A stretch of 64,000 nucleotides of DNA from Amyloporia xantha. Lineage: Eukaryota > Basidiomycota > Agaricomycetes > Polyporales > Adustoporiaceae. The DNA lies in assembly GCA_036971615.1 (NCBI GenBank), contig JAYKKR010000028.1:1-64000 (forward strand), read 5' to 3'. The notes below the pieces were generated by a model that made no database searches, was not told the origin of the DNA, and was given only the letters and a program-made list of their open reading frames with translations. This document shows positions 45,107 through 59,004 of this stretch, in pieces (the first letter of the stretch is position 1; each line of letters opens with the position of its first letter). Position numbers and translations under genes: made by a program.

Positions 45107-46400
45107 TCTCTCTCAGGCTGGGACCTCCCGACTTGTTGTCTTGCTTTCATTTTTGCTGTACTATTTTGCACTGTGGACGCGGGCAATGTCCTAATATCTC
45201 GTCTTGCTTTGCTTTCATTCAGCTTCAAGTTGCCATATTTCTTTGTGCTCCGAGCGCAGACTCTAATCTCACCTCGACTTGTTTCGCTGTTTGAAACGAG
45301 AGCCCCGCAAGGACAAGCCATACCTGTGTAGGATTCAGGATGGTAATTTCAATACCGTCCAGTATCGGATAGGTGAACGTCATGCATACGCCCCTGGTAG
45401 CATACCGTGCGTTTGTCTAATGGAGTCTATTCGCACACTTTTCAGCCTAACTTACTGTAGTTCAGACGCCGTCCGAATGCTAATCGTTAGTCTCGTCTCC
45501 CCGCCAACCAGCCCACCTAAGAGTAGCGTCTCCGGGTATTGGTAAGCGCATCATGTGTCGGAGCCGTCACTTGGCCGTCAAACTTCCCTCCTCACCCCAC
45601 GGCAGTCAGGAGTTTGAGTGACTAGCTTCGAATCTGCCTCATGTCTTGCGATACAGCCGTGTGCGCAATCAATCGAGATTGTGATACATCAATATGTCAA
45701 ATCTGACGCCGCTGAATTACTAGTAAACGACGCCCGCAAATTTCAGTTCGGCGGAAATACTAGTGCCTGCCATATTCTGCATTAGGAGACCATGTTCCAG
45801 TTTGCAATGGTGAAGCCAGCTGGGGTCGGCCTCTTGACGGTTCCTATCGCATTACGATAAGCAGGTTCCAGCAACTCGGTACCACGCTGCGCCTAGGATC
45901 CGACTCCTGTCCATGAGGATCAATCTAGGGGAAAAACCATCCCTCATTGCTTGTCAGAGCCAACCGGTGGGGTGTACTACATGCGTAGGGTCTGATAATC
46001 AAGGTGGCGGCCGCCGAAGTGATATCAGATCTGTGCGAGAAACCATTCTTAGTGCCATCTTCAATGCCTGAGCTCGTCTCGCCCGCTGTCGATCGATCAG
46101 ACTTGTGGACGCCTTGCGGCGCATGTTCGCACAAGCGACCTTACCGAAGATGCTGCTGCATAGGTGCATAAAGTATGTGCTTGGAGCAAAGCGACCCATT
46201 CTAAGATGTACGGATCATGTACTGCATAATGTCCACAGGATAGGCGTTCATTGCAATTTATGCTATTCATTTTATGACGGAGTATAATCAAAATATGCAC
46301 ACTCGTCTACCTTCTCGAGATGTCTCCGCCTCTGTATCACCTCTGCATGTAAATCGTCTTTACAATCACGCCACATAATGCCTTAAGCACGATTCGACTA
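45107..46400. other. no gene recognised
   Basis: Follows the bZIP-like gene and precedes the 3' end of the Tnp2-like gene. Only short frames without motifs. I looked for a CACTA-type terminus here and did not find one I could defend. Confidence 0.45.
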
Positions 46401-49400
46401 CTACCCCTGTATTAACTCTGAGGGAAGCGTAGACTGGAACTGATAGCCAATACTTACCTGGTCAAGAGTGATTGCCACTATGCACGGAATCCTGATGCGG
46501 ACATCACGAAAGGGGCACGTCGCCACATGAGAAACGACGTCCTTGAGTGGAATGACTGTGATCTGCGACGCCGGTTTGGCATAAACCAACATCGCCCCTA
46601 AGCCTTGAAACCTTATGTACGGATCGAATTGCTTGTCCTGAGTCGAAAGTGGGGAGTAAGGAAGAATTACGGCGAAAGTTTGTTCCTTCCAATTGCCACC
46701 AGCTATTGTACGTCGGTGGACGAATATTTCCTGAACCTGAGCTATAATAAGCATCTCCTGTCCATCGCGTCGAGTCCTGCAAACCACGTTGCTGTCACCA
46801 GCAGAGTATTTTGCCCCGCATATTCTGCGCCCTCGATGCTTGACCGTATGGATCACCTGGGCGTTAGGATTGAGTAGTGCCCCGCCAAGTGCGCATGTTT
46901 GATCAGCGTAATAAGACATGTACGAACGATCGGCTGCTAAACAATCGAGTAATGCCCCGTAGACGGCCTGCGAGAGTGTTGTGACCTTCGCCTCATCTAC
47001 GATTAACTGCGGCTCGCTGTTTTGACCGTAAGTCAACAGGTGTTCGAGTGTCGCATCTCTCGGATCGCCTACGAACGCACCATCTATCATGGCGGAGAAT
47101 TCCTGAAGGGCCTCAGGAAGGACGCCGTCACAAAGCATCGCTTTGAGATTATTCGCCATGCAAAAGGTCCGGAGAAAAGTCGTTTCCATCTCACCTGATC
47201 AAGCTTCAGGACAGTCACCAACTGGAAAGGGTAGATAATCACTGACCGTTGCGCTGACTTGTATTAGCGTTTCGTACCAGGTGGATGTAGCGCTCGAACG
47301 GGAATGCCCAATATCCCTGAGGAGGCCCAAAGCGACGAAGCACTTCTCCCAAATGGAGAGAGTAATGGTTGTTCGGGAAAAGGTCCATTTCTTGGAAAAG
47401 GATTTGGAGGCCTCGAACGTATCGGAATATATGATGTTCGTAGATCGCAATACTATCTGGTGATGTCATTCGCCTTGTCCCGTATTTTACCGCAATTACC
47501 ATGTCGATGTAGTTTTCCAACATCTCTGTTTTGCGTTCGGAGACACTGGGCTGGCTCCACAACCTAACCAGAGTAACGGGCAAGTGAACCAAACACAGAG
47601 ACCGCCACTGGTCAGCACTGAGTGTCCCGGCTCTGGCACTCCCTACTTCGGCGGGTGCGCGCCCCATCCAACTCGGCAATGACGTCTTTGTCATGTCCAG
47701 CTGAACTTCTTGGAGCACATCTTTCCCTAGAACAGTGCGCTTGACAAAGGTAGTTGTGGTAGTAGAGAGCTCGTATCCTCCTTCGGCGCTGGCCCAGAGA
47801 TCCATAGCTTCACCGGAAGCGTCGCGCTATTTGAATCGTACATCCTCAACACAATTCGAAGTATAGGCAGCAATGTCACATACCCATGTCAACAAAGCTC
47901 GCGTGAGGTCTATCTTCTTCATCTTGGCAGGGGAGCCGAGTTGCGTGCACTCGTACAGAGCCTGCAGGACAGGTAACTTGAGCTTGTTCTTCAAATGTGA
48001 CGCGTCCGTACCCGCTCTCAGGCTCTCTACACCTTTGGCGAAGTCTACCTCGCTGACAAATACAGGCTCCTGCTCCTCACCGTCTTCAGCATCCTTCGAA
48101 AAGGCCATGATGTTCATGCCGAAAACCCGTCGACAGTGCCGCTGCATGATCCCGAGAAACAGGTTGTGCATGGTTTCAAGGACGACGTATCGAGATGGCT
48201 TCCAATAGGGCAAACGCAGGAGTTCCGAATATCGTACGCCATGTTTCTTGAAAATTGCGACCCGTTTCTTTTCTGTAGATGCGTCTCTCCACTCTTGGGC
48301 ATAGCGACGAAAGTCTTCGCATTTCCATCGATCCCACGTCGTCGGATCCACATTATTGACGTCTTTCTTCTTAAGTCGGCAGAATGAACAAAACCAGGTC
48401 GCACTATGTGAGGCCTGACCTGCAGTTTTCTTCACGGCTCCCAGATCGCATATCAATGGTATCACAGCGCACCTAGTGAGTCGTCCATTCTCAAAACGAG
48501 CGGTTCGCGACATATAGACTCCTTCGTTCCAAAAGTCGAGTAGCTGCGTCCACGAGGGGTCGCAAGAAGTGGTTGATCTGCTGAAGGGATGGAGATTTTG
48601 GACCCGGCATGACACCAGCAAGGTAAACATTCTCGCGTTTGTATCGAATGTTCAGCGGGAGGTTGAGACAGACCATGAAGATGATTCCAGACGACTTTGA
48701 TTTCCCAGCGGTTCGATTACCGTGCGGGTTGAACCAGTCGACAAACAGGCCAAACAGATAGCGTCCCTCGGTTCCCACAGCGCACAGGAATGGGTGACCA
48801 TCCTGCCACATGAACTCTCGGATCTCGGGGAGTCTAGGATATCTTCCATATAGGGACTCGGCTGATGACTCCAAAAGTCATGGCTGGGTCGATCCATTGC
48901 CGTCTCAATTTCCAACCGTAGAAGAGTCCGCGCTAACCAAGACTTGAAGGTCTGATATGTGTAAGATTTGATAGGACGAAATTCGCGCACTCGCGCGAGC
49001 GCGTATCGAGCTCCTCGTGTGAGTTTACATCGTCCTCCGTAACCGCAGTCCGACTACGAAGTAGCTTTGCACCACACGTAGGACTGCCGCTCGTTTCGCG
49101 AAAAGTGCAGTAAAGAGGGAATAAGGACTGCGCCTCCCTTGTGCACCGCCGAGGAGGATCATAGGAGGAAGCTCCCTCAATAGGTTCAGCGTCAAAGTGT
49201 CATTGATTTCCGTAGAACTGTCATGCCGTAGAAAATCTGGATGTTCCCGGCCGCTATCCGAATTGCCCAAAGCTGACTCAGCATAGAGTGCGAAGCACTC
49301 CGGGCAGCAAGCATAGTTCCGAACTCCAGGATCCAGGTTGAATCGCTTACGAGCGGTAGTTAAATCTGCCGGAATCGTAGCTATAATGTCCTCTGCGCGA

Positions 49401-50391
49401 GGAGTAAGGGGCATGCCAGTGGCCTGGCGGAACGCCAGCCTCACGACGACTTTGAGGACCGTGAGAGTGATCCTACATGCTGAATGGTTCGCCTGATACA
49501 GCAGATTGAGCATGACGACAAGGAACAGGCAAGTCGCGACGACGGGCTTATAGCCTGCGAGGTCATGAAAATAAAAATCTGATAGTGCGAAGCGTCAACA
49601 TCACTCAGATTGATGAAGCCGGAATGACTGACTGGAGTTATAAAATGAGCCACCACCGCTGAAAGGCCGTAATCCACCGGGATCCGGGGTCATATTCTGT
49701 TGATCTCGCCACTGCACGGCTCGGTAGCGCTCTAATCTCCGGAGCTCCCGTTGAATCAAATCACGAAACTTTTCCGACACTCCAGACGGCAGATTTACCG
49801 TGTCACGGAGCCGTGTATGATTTGTTGCAAGAAGAAATTTTACGTGAATGAGAATGGATGCGTTCCCCTTTGCTTCCGGCACAAGAGCAGCAGCACCTTC
49901 ATCCCATGGAGTGCCAGTTGATCCTGGGTACATGCAAGTCGGCGTGCGAGGCGGAAAACGGAACGATAGCTTTGTAGGGACGGAGAATGAGGTAATGCGA
50001 GATCGCATTTCCAAGTACATGTCCTGCAATTCGGAATGTGGGAAATGTGATATGTCCAAGAAATCCATCCATCCACGCCGCTCTCGGTGATCACTGGTAA
50101 ACTCGGGGTATTGAGGTGACGCAATATTAGAGCCACGCCACAGCACATTGTCTTCTATATCGTCTTCTATTGAATCCAGAGTGCCTAATAATGTCGCTCG
50201 TTCGAGAGATGTTATCAGCGGAGAACTGTCATCATCAGCGGGATGATTAGAAACGGACCGCCTATCTCGAGCTTTTGTGCCTGCAAATGACGGTTATAAG
50301 TCGATCGAGCCTGAACTGTACCCTCTGGGTGAGATCCACGTCTTGTACAGTCGTCGCATAGACAAATTTTCGAAACAGGAGGGCGGGACAT
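46401..50391 (-). CDS. Tnp2-like CACTA (EnSpm) transposase
   Basis: Minus-strand exons from ATG 50391 (MSRPPVSKICLCDDC, a short zinc-finger-like start) to about 46401. Recognisable Tnp2-type blocks in order: PTDDE-free N-terminal region (50148-49600); the central block at 48630-47827 with CAVIPLICDLGAVKKTAG, SHSATWFCSFC and RYVVLETMHNLFLGIM; LSADQWRSLCLVHLPVTLVRLW and LHLGEVLRRFGPPQGYWAFPFERY (47640-47290); and a C-terminal part with METTFLRTFC and RIRIPCIVAITLDQ. This is the usual order for basidiomycete CACTA transposases. The frame is broken at least at about 50272, where this copy has T4 and the right-arm copy T5. Other frame changes are covered by plausible introns. The first 1.3 kb lies inside the left arm of the giant inverted repeat. 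Confidence 0.8.
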
Positions 50392-51168
50392 AAGATGAAC
50401 AGCAGAATAAAGGCTATCCTACATAAACGCGAGAGACGGTGCGAAGAAAACCAAATGATATAGACCACCCTCCTGCAAATTTCTTTTACTGCTGAGCTTA
50501 GCATGTACGTCCTCCTACCCAATTTGCTTGCATTCGCCCGCATTTTCTGCTATGACTATGCAATGTGCAATATTGCCACTCTGGGATCTATGGCTAGACC
50601 ACCCCTTCCATCCCTCTTTCCCCGAATGGGTAAGAAGCCAGAGCTCCGGTTGAGCCTTCAAGATCACAACGCTTGCCCGATTAGAATCAATCGCATGCAA
50701 TTGCGCAGTTGTGACGTACGTTCCTAATCCGCATCACATGGTCATGTACTACCAGGGAGGAAACGATAAAGTCAGAGGAGTGCTCAGATTGGAAACCTGC
50801 TTTCCGCAGATTTGCTCGCACGACCTGGCACGGCGTCAACACGTTTTGCGAAGACATTATAATATAATTTCACCTGAAGCTTCGTGATCAGTTGCTGATG
50901 GCGAACTGAGCATGCGTATGCAAGCTTAAGAGTGCCAGCCCTGATTTGGCATTTCCGAATGACCCGTCATACGGTCATTTGGCTAAGAGTGAACGGTTCA
51001 ACGCCACATTGTTGAAGCCTAAACAATCATCCTGCCTGAGAATATCACGTGATGTTGCTCGCTCCGTCCTTCGCCTCAAGCCCTGAGGCCTGAGGCCTTG
51101 TCGTCTTCAGTCTCTTGGTAATTAATCCTTGCCATCCACTGTCTCCTACCGTAACCCACAAGGGTGAC

Positions 51169-51534
51169 ATGGAGCATGCGGGCGAGGATACACATATGCA
51201 GGACTCGAGCTCACGAGTCTTCTGACACCATTCTCACCAGCCAAAAATCGCCAAACCCGCCAAACCTCGACAACTCTTCCACTCTCACGCCTCCTCCTCC
51301 TACTCTCTTCCGTCCCGCCCCCGCTCCTTACTCGACCGTCTCACCCCTTACTGTTCTCGGTATGCCGGTACTTGGCGCGCTCTCGGGATTTGGCGCCATC
51401 GAATCTCCTATACAGAGCAAATTCATCTAGAGAGGATATTTGTGCGGTGGAGGACGGCCTGAACAGTGTGCGGGACGAAATGGCACGACGCCAGACGGAG
51501 GTACGGACACTGGAGGCGGCACAGGTACGGAACA
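51169..51534 (+). pseudogene. coiled-coil hypothetical ORF, frameshifted (left copy)
   Basis: Starts MEHAGEDTHMQDSSSRVF and continues in another frame as ILTSQKSPNPPNLDNSS, then in a third as NSSREDICAVEDGLNSVRDE...RTLEAAQ before a GT at 51526. Frames change without obvious introns. Divergent from the transposase gene. I do not recognise it. The mirror copy lies at 61570-61936. Confidence 0.35.
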
Positions 51535-52069
51535 CCCCGCCCTGCTTCCTGCATGCAGCTTACTCTCGTCTCTCATAGCCAGAGCATTCCCCCAGCTGGT
51601 TCTCTCGCAAAACTCCCAGCTTCCGCAGTGAGACCTGTCAATCGCGCCCTCTGCAACACGACTTTGGCCGCGAACTAGCCCTCTCCGTGCTCGGGTCGAA
51701 TATGTCGCAACCCGTTGTCTGCTCAGGCCCATCCACTCTCGTCGCCAAATTGTTGAAGCCTCCCACTTCCAAAGATCTGCCACCGAACGCAGGCTACCAT
51801 ACTCTTTGAACGGTCGGCATTCGAATGTACCTAAATCACTATGGTGATTGTAGTCAAGACTCGATCCTTCTCGGCGTGCCTTTTGCAGATTAGCGCGTTT
51901 GCCGTGTGTTCACTTCATCCTTCGCGGAGTGCTGCATACTTACGCCACCGAACAGTTGCGACCTTCACCTCGCGCGCCTCTGTCAGAGATACGAGGCCCC
52001 CTTCGTCAGCGCATCATCGCACATGACCTAAGCGACCATCGGAAATGACAAGTGAATCATACAGGGCTT

Positions 52070-52383
52070 CTAGCGCGCGGAGGGCAAGGCAAATGTCTGC
52101 TCAGGGGCAGCCTCTGGTGGAATATCGCATGTCTGCATGTTATGAAACTCCCTCTGCAGTGGTTTGAGTTTGCTGAAGAATTTGTAGTTTCCAGAGAGGA
52201 CGAGGTCCCCAAGTAATGCCTCGTCGCTTGTGATCGAGTATTGCATGCGGCAATAGCGCCGCAATACTCGCCTCTATCTGGACAGACTACCGAACTTTCG
52301 CATATCATTGAGAGTTAACCCCTCCTCTTTGGATTCACAGATCCGTCTAGCTTGAGTGGCGGCGTCTCCGGATTCTCGGCCAT
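52070..52383 (-). pseudogene. short conserved-looking ORF relic (left copy)
   Basis: Reads MAENPETPPLKLDGSVNPKRRG, then after a one-base frame change LTLNDMRKFGSLSR, and then RRYCRMQYSITSDEALLGDL to FALPSAR. The blocks have the character of a real protein but are split by stops. Family unknown. Its mirror copy at 60717-61030 shows the same breaks, so the damage predates the duplication. Confidence 0.4.
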
Positions 52384-52562
52384 TCCAGGTCTATGAAATC
52401 CCTCTACCCCTCCCACGCACAAGCTAGACTACCCTGTACCATGGCCGTAAGGGTCATCGCCTTGCAGTTCAGTTTCCCTATCATCACCCGTACGACATGA
52501 AATCACCGTCTGTTCCCGCGTCCCGCTCAATTCATTTCGGAAAGACGCCCTTGCACTCAACA

Positions 52563-52928
52563 AATGTCGCATCGACGCAATATGCTCAATGAACAGGCAA
52601 CCCTCTTGATATCAACACAGGACGAATGGGCCAGGTACAACCCAAACCCATCAACCAGTCATTTCCGCCAGGGTCGTGCCGCAATTACCCTCTGATCGAC
52701 AAGCTAGAGGCGGCAGCGCGCCACCGCCCGAGCGGCGTGACGAGCTACACGCCGGCGCGCTTCCCGACACGCAGCATCGCGAGCCCGATCGTCCTCCTAT
52801 ACGGGGACTCGTACTCGCTCATCGACATCGACGTGATGCTGCGTGAGCTCCCGCGGCACACACAGGCGCGGAGGGCCGGAGATGACTGGCGCTGGAGTAT
52901 ACAATCAGACAGCGTGGACGGCCGGTAG
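52563..52928 (+). pseudogene. GC-rich ORF spanning the inverted-repeat boundary
   Basis: MSHRRNMLNEQATLLI continues to GRAAITL. After a one-base frame change it continues as LIDKLEAAARHRPSGVTSYT to GDDWRWS. The arm boundary at 52707 falls inside KLEAA, and coding-like sequence runs straight across it. Product unknown. Confidence 0.4.
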
Positions 52929-55900
52929 CAGGACCCCATGTCCGCCCAGTCAGGATGCTTCGCGTCTTCGCTGGAGTTGGTAAACGGACGCCAGTATTTT
53001 CGCATCCGATCGTCCACTGTTCGACGCAGACTTTGTGCAATCTACACTGTCCGGCCCCATACGAAGGTTATCAAAATATATCTGTTTTCATGTCACTGCC
53101 AGTGTCTACCATAAGCGGGGACATCTTTACACTTGATTTACTGCATGTCGGGCGGAGGCTTTCTCAGTCCGTAGTGAACACTGCAGAGAGCTGGCCGGGT
53201 GTTAGTCTAAGATGGTTACTATGAAGCGAGTACTAGGTCTTATCCAAGCTGTTATGCATGTCGCGAAGAACAATGTTTCAGCGGCACTGAGAGGTGCCGT
53301 TCAATAGACTGGACGTTAGCGAGCGTTTCTGCTACATGGCTATTGAATGTCTGTAGATACAAGGTATATCACCGGCGTTGTAGGTACGGAAGGGGGCAAC
53401 TGCGCCGAAATGATGCCGCACTTGCCGAAAGCATAAACCGAGATGGAAATGCTATTACTGTCTACATATTCAGTATCGGAATCGCCAGGGCAAAGACGTT
53501 CGCGGAGCGAAGAGAAATTCGGACGGATGACTGTATGGATGTACCCAAAAGCGGCGCGTCAAAAGCGGGCGCGCAGCGATACGCCAAATGGCTTTTGTCC
53601 GGCGGGGCGCGTGCAACGGAACTCCTCATCCAGAACTCTCCTTGTGCTGCACGCAATCTGGCTTCCTCGCATTGCAAACCGTCCAATTGTTGCACCTATA
53701 CCAGTAGGAACAGGACGAAACGTTAGTTCTGTTTTGTGTTACACAGAGCTCTGTTCATCTTCGGTCAAGTCCATGTCCTGTCGCGCGCTTCAACAAGGCA
53801 CAATTAACGGAGAATGATACAAGTGGGGAGCCAGACTCATTTAATGAGCTGTTGTGTGACCTGATGAATCTGAACAACAGGAGCCGCTTCGTGACCTCTC
53901 TCGATGCGGACGTGACTGACAGAAGCCGTTGACCGTCGAGACAAAATGATATGTTCATGAGGAGCTAGATGCTAGCGTACACAAATTGCTGAGAAGTCCC
54001 TGGGAAGACAACTCATAATGCTAGATCCGACCGCGCCGCCGAGAATTGGACACGGACATAGGTTTGACACAGCCATTTGCGCGCGTTTTTGATATTCTGC
54101 TGGTTGAATTAGGAAGCATCCACCAGCTCAATCCAGATATAACCGAGGAGAGCGCGACAAGACCATATATCCATGGATGTCATCGGCCAAAGTTATTGCT
54201 GACTGGCGTGCGAATGGAGTACATTAACGAATCAGCACAGCAAGCCTGAGAATTCGAAGGCTCCAAAATGTGAATCCGTTGGCAGCGGTGGCAGCGGTGG
54301 CAGCGGAGGCTATCGGAGGAGGCTATCGGAGATCGTCCGTCCTATGGTGCGAGCATCCTGTGCAGTGATCAGCAATGGTGCAAGCACATCTGCATTGAAT
54401 GCGCTCCTGGAAATCACACTCGGAAAGGGCTTTGAATAGAAGTAAAGCGCGTCAGCCGAGAGTGTGTTAGCAGACTCTGCCAAGCCCTGCCGGTCGACTT
54501 TGCGAGTAGCCAAGGGGTAGTAGCCAGCCCTTCCCACCGGCAGGGTCCTGGTGAGTAAAAATAGTACCCGCGCGCGAAGACAAGGGATTACGAGTGGATA
54601 CTGGAGAAGAACGTGTGCAAGAATTAGGAGCTATGAGTCTTGGCACGGAACTGGGAGGATTGGGTTCATGGAGTTGGTCTTCTTCATCTCTTTATCGTTC
54701 CTTCCGTCCTGTCTCAACTTGAACGCGGGGCGGTTTCGGATCGAGTATGGACATGTTGAGACGAGGCCTCAAAGGATCCTCGCCAGAGGTGCTCGCTGCT
54801 GTTTCGGAGGCAGTATTGAACTGAAAAATAGATGGATGTCACGTCATCATTGCTGTGCGCCGGGTACGATGTTGCGCCAGCTTTGCCTATAGGAAAGAGA
54901 GGGTAGCCTGATAGAACATGAGATTTGCATGGATGGAAGAGCATATCCTCTTACCGCTCTTGATGCCATCTGTTAGCGCGGGGACTTCAGTTCAATTAGG
55001 CGAGTTCCTCATGGTGACGGACTGGCGTCGCCGTACGTCCTTTTTGACCGTCACTACCTTGTGTTGTTTCGGAATACCGACAGGATAAGGTATCTCTCGG
55101 GAGTGCCATCAAGCAATACTGTACTCCGATGGTGCGTGAACAATACCAGCGGCGTTGATTGCGACGTAGTTATAGATAAGCGCCTTCGTCGGCCGCGCTC
55201 ACCTCTCCTGCAGCTGCCTGGCCAGTCCTGCCGATGGCGAGTCCCGCGTTCCCGATATGTAACAAGATATGCTCCTTGATTGTGCCGACGTACCTGCGCG
55301 TGTCTACTGCGTGTAGATCAATCTCCTCCAAAATGTCCCCTCGTAACACGTTTTGTGATAGGTATACCTGCAATCCTCGCATAGCTAGGAAATGGCTTTC
55401 AGCCACTTCCACCGCAAACCAAGCGTCAATACTCTCCGGTTGCATGGAACGTACAGATGACGGGGCCTGGAAACCCTATTTGCCATCAAAACCGATTGGT
55501 GCATTGAGATCACCCGCACTTTCTGGCGGTCCATGACCGTTTATCGCTGCACCGCCGCCATAGCGCCAGCCGTGAACCAATCACCTTGGCCACTCTCCGT
55601 CAAGGCCTCCTGCTTCCTCTGCGCATCAGTCAAATCGGAGAGTCTGATCCAGAATAAGCCGGTCGGGACACTGTGCAACTCGCCGATTTCTTTGCCATGT
55701 AACAGTAATCTCCAATTCTTCCATTCAGCGACCAGTCCTTGACGGATGCGAACGTGCCCTTTCTGTGCCTTCTACTTTGGAGTCTGGAGGAGACATAAGT
55801 TTCAACTAACTTTGATGCAGCGCCATATCGCAAATAACAGGTGGGTGTTTAAGCTCCCGAGCACCTTCACAGTCACCGGTAGCTTGCCTGATAGATTCCA

Positions 55901-58900
55901 GAGCGCAGATTCTTGCGTTCGCCCTCTACGCCAGGCCCAACGCTAATGAGAAGGACGGCATTTTTGCACAGATATATATTGCATACCTGCATCTTTGTGC
56001 TCCACAGCGTCATCCAGAATGTGTGGAAATATTGATGACACTCTGCACGAGCTGTATCTTCCTCTCGGTCTTTATCTTCTTGCTATCTTCTTGCCCTCGG
56101 AGATCGCGAGCTCAGGGTGCCCTGTCCTGGATCATTTAGCTGTGGTGGGCAATCGTTAGCGGGAGAACAGGCAAGCTGCTAGTCATTCGACCCGCCCACC
56201 TGACCAGAGCTGGGGCGGTCTGAGCTCGCTAAGGCGGCATGGACCCGCAAGAACAGCACCAGTTTGCACCGATGTGGTAAGTAGTACAAGACGGTGGGAG
56301 CGATGATTGATTCTCTCTATATCGTCGTTTTGAAGCAACATTAGTTCAGAATGTAGAGGTATACACGAGAGAACAGGCCGCATCCTTGCCTCACCTTAAG
56401 TGGCAGGCGCGTCTCTCGCCGTGGCGGGGCACGATGTCCATAAGCCAAACTCCATTTCAGCTGTAAGTTGTTCACTGAAATGTTCGCACCGCACTTGCCT
56501 CTGCGACAATTAGTGGTCCAAAGCTAATTAAGTAAATTGTTAGTTATAACATACTTAAGGTTCTACAGTTATATTTCACCTCTGCACTAGTCGCACTCCA
56601 AGAAAGTGCGCTTGTGTGGTGTCAATTTACACAGTCAGCTCAATAGAGATCATGAGTACGATACTTTCCATACAAGTGACGGAGGAAACGCACGTTTGCG
56701 TGCCACAGGGCAAACACAGAGTACAATGCCGAACGGCTGCGCGGAGGACCAAACATCGGCACCGAGGTGCGTCACAGGTTGCCGGTAAACACCCGTGACC
56801 TTCCCTTCCGAGTGTTCCCACGTCATTGTAGAGTGCGACCTCTGTGGGTTCAAACACAATCTTGAGAAACGTCTATTAATTGAATTGTCCGATTTACTCG
56901 CTGAACGAAATATAATCTGATCTGGCAGATGCTTGTAGCATGAACGAGCACTCGAATTTGGCAGTACCGCCCGGGTTCTGCATCCACCCAAAGACGAGTT
57001 CGTTTTCTGGTATACAGGTCTGGCTCTGATACCATCGGTATGAGTATAGTGGTCTCGTCAATTACCTCTGTATCTGCTGTTGCACCTCCATTTTATCTTG
57101 AAGCTCGGCTGTGGCATGATATAGTCTTGCGGTGACATGCCCGATTCCACTAAGGTGAGTATACCTTTATCTCTCGTTCAACAAGCGACTGTCGTCCGAG
57201 ACGCATACACACGTACAGACAATTTTCTGCAACAGTGGCAGTCGAGAGGCCCGTCTGTGGTTCTGGGCAAATTCGTTGAGATATGCACACGTCCAGGCCT
57301 ACATCCAGACCTACCTATATCCCTCTAACTGACGAAGAATATCTGGGACCTTATTGCTATTTCCTTGCACAGCGACTGCGACCCTACTCCAGGCAGACTG
57401 TTGCTAGATGCAGCCACTAAACTGCATCGCTTCGGTCCACGAATTCTTATAATTGCGAGTAATCTTCAGTGTTATCTCTGGCGACCCCCGAGGTCAATCC
57501 TACCGGAGTTGGGACCGGATTCACTGCGTTTTGGGTGGACCCTATCCTGGACATTGCTCAGTGCGCACCTCTTCGAACTCTTTACTACGGCATTATACCG
57601 TATAAGCCGTAGTTATTGGTTATTGCGCCGTAAGCTCTCTAAACCATATGCCATGCGTTTTCTGGTATTTAATAATCCCCTGCTTGTGATCGGATCTCTT
57701 CGTAGTGAGATTGAGAATCCCATCCTCTGCCCTATATCCTTCTGGTCCCTATTTGCGGAAGTTGAATGCAGAGGCAAGACACCGCGTACAATCACACTGC
57801 CTGAACCATATAGACCGGAGATAAGTCGGCGGAGATGTGTGTGAGAGGTAATTTGTATTGATTTTTTCTCGCGTTACTCGTCGTTAACAGTGAGATTACA
57901 TTTTATGCAGCACACGAAGACATGAACATCTATATTTATCCTGGCTGTGCGTGTGGTTAGTTGGAAAAACCATCCGTGTATTTGGCGTTGCTTCCTTCAA
58001 ATTTGCCATCTAGGCTTCTAGCGACGCTGTTGCCCGTCTGTGTCCAATTGATAGTCATGGGGCCCTCTTTTTGCACAGCGCACCCGGAACCCCCTGCTTC
58101 TGCACGTTGGACATGATCATCACAGAATCCTAAGGTGTGCCGCTCTCAGGACCTTCCACCTTGTACAGCTGCTCATATTGTCCACGCGGCGGCGGCATAA
58201 TGATTTGTTTGCCATTGTACCTTCAATAATGCGCTGGTCTGCATACTTGCCCTGCACATGACTCTGATATCTACCTCCTCGACTGTACATTCACCTTCCC
58301 TGCGTCGTGCTTTTGCTTAGGGCCACTTCGGCATTGGTTCTCGTTACTTGCGACAGGTTGCCGCGGTCACGACCTACCGCATATTATTACCTACGCATTT
58401 ACCAGTCGGAGGAGCTATCTCCACCTCGAAATCTGAGCCAATTACCATGCCTTAATCCGCCCGTTAGCGTTACAACTGATCGCAACTTGAAATCTCGAAC
58501 GCTACATACTCTGACAGTAGGGCAAGAGTACGGTAACAAAACAGGAGGTGTTTCTTCGAGAAACTTTACATCAAGATGCTGGTCCCTGAGCACAAAATTG
58601 CGCAGGATTTGCTCCGCAGATATGCGGCTTCATAGATGCATGACACACCTTTCACAAAACAAAACACCGGATGGACATTTGATATGAAAGCTGGGAAACT
58701 TCTCCCTAATAGAGTCAATAATAAATTATTCCCAATCGGAAAGGAGCTGTACATGTGAGTATAAATAGACTCTGTTCCCCGTTAAGGAGTCTTCTATCTC
58801 ATCAAGAAGGCAGATCCCCCCTTGAACATACAACTGCCTGCGTACTGATCTCGAGACTCCGGTGCGATCCGCCTCTGGCTTCCGAGAACCGCAATCTGTC

Positions 58901-59004
58901 CCGTTCTGTCGCATAGCCGCTTCCACATTTCATGGTGAGTATAATTATGGCCTCCCCGAACCTTCGCTCACCGTGCCCTCCGAGGACAAAGACGTGAATC
59001 AAGG
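52929..59004. other. spacer of the inverted repeat; hypothetical fragments only
   Basis: I recognise no gene here. Minus-strand blocks at about 55740-55540 (AEWKNWRLLLHGKEIGELHS, LFWIRLSDLTDAQRKQEAL) and 55445-55170 (AWFAVEVAESHFLAMRGLQV) look like pieces of one broken gene, with a TAG between them. Plus-strand frames at 57137-57328 and 57365-57844 (LLLDAATKLHRFGPRILIIA) may be exons of another unknown gene. A small GGCAGC-type microsatellite lies at 54283-54312. The remainder has no visible structure. Confidence 0.4.

Larger units (their letters stand above)
49102..52707 (+). repeat. left arm of giant inverted repeat
   Basis: 3606 bp that match the reverse complement of 60393-64000 (coordinates sum to about 113100 throughout) with only scattered differences. 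The match is still continuing at the right window edge, so the full arm is longer. It ends at CTAG (52704-52707), after which the sequences diverge abruptly. It carries the N-terminal part of the Tnp2-like gene, a divergent coiled-coil ORF and a short relic. Confidence 0.97.

Noticed and set aside
49102..52707. Arms as two independent CACTA insertions in opposite orientation
   Set aside because: No CACTA terminus or target duplication is visible at either boundary, and the left boundary lies inside continuous coding-like sequence.
54283..54330. GGTGGCAGC repeats as a possible satellite
   Set aside because: Only three to four short units; an ordinary microsatellite.
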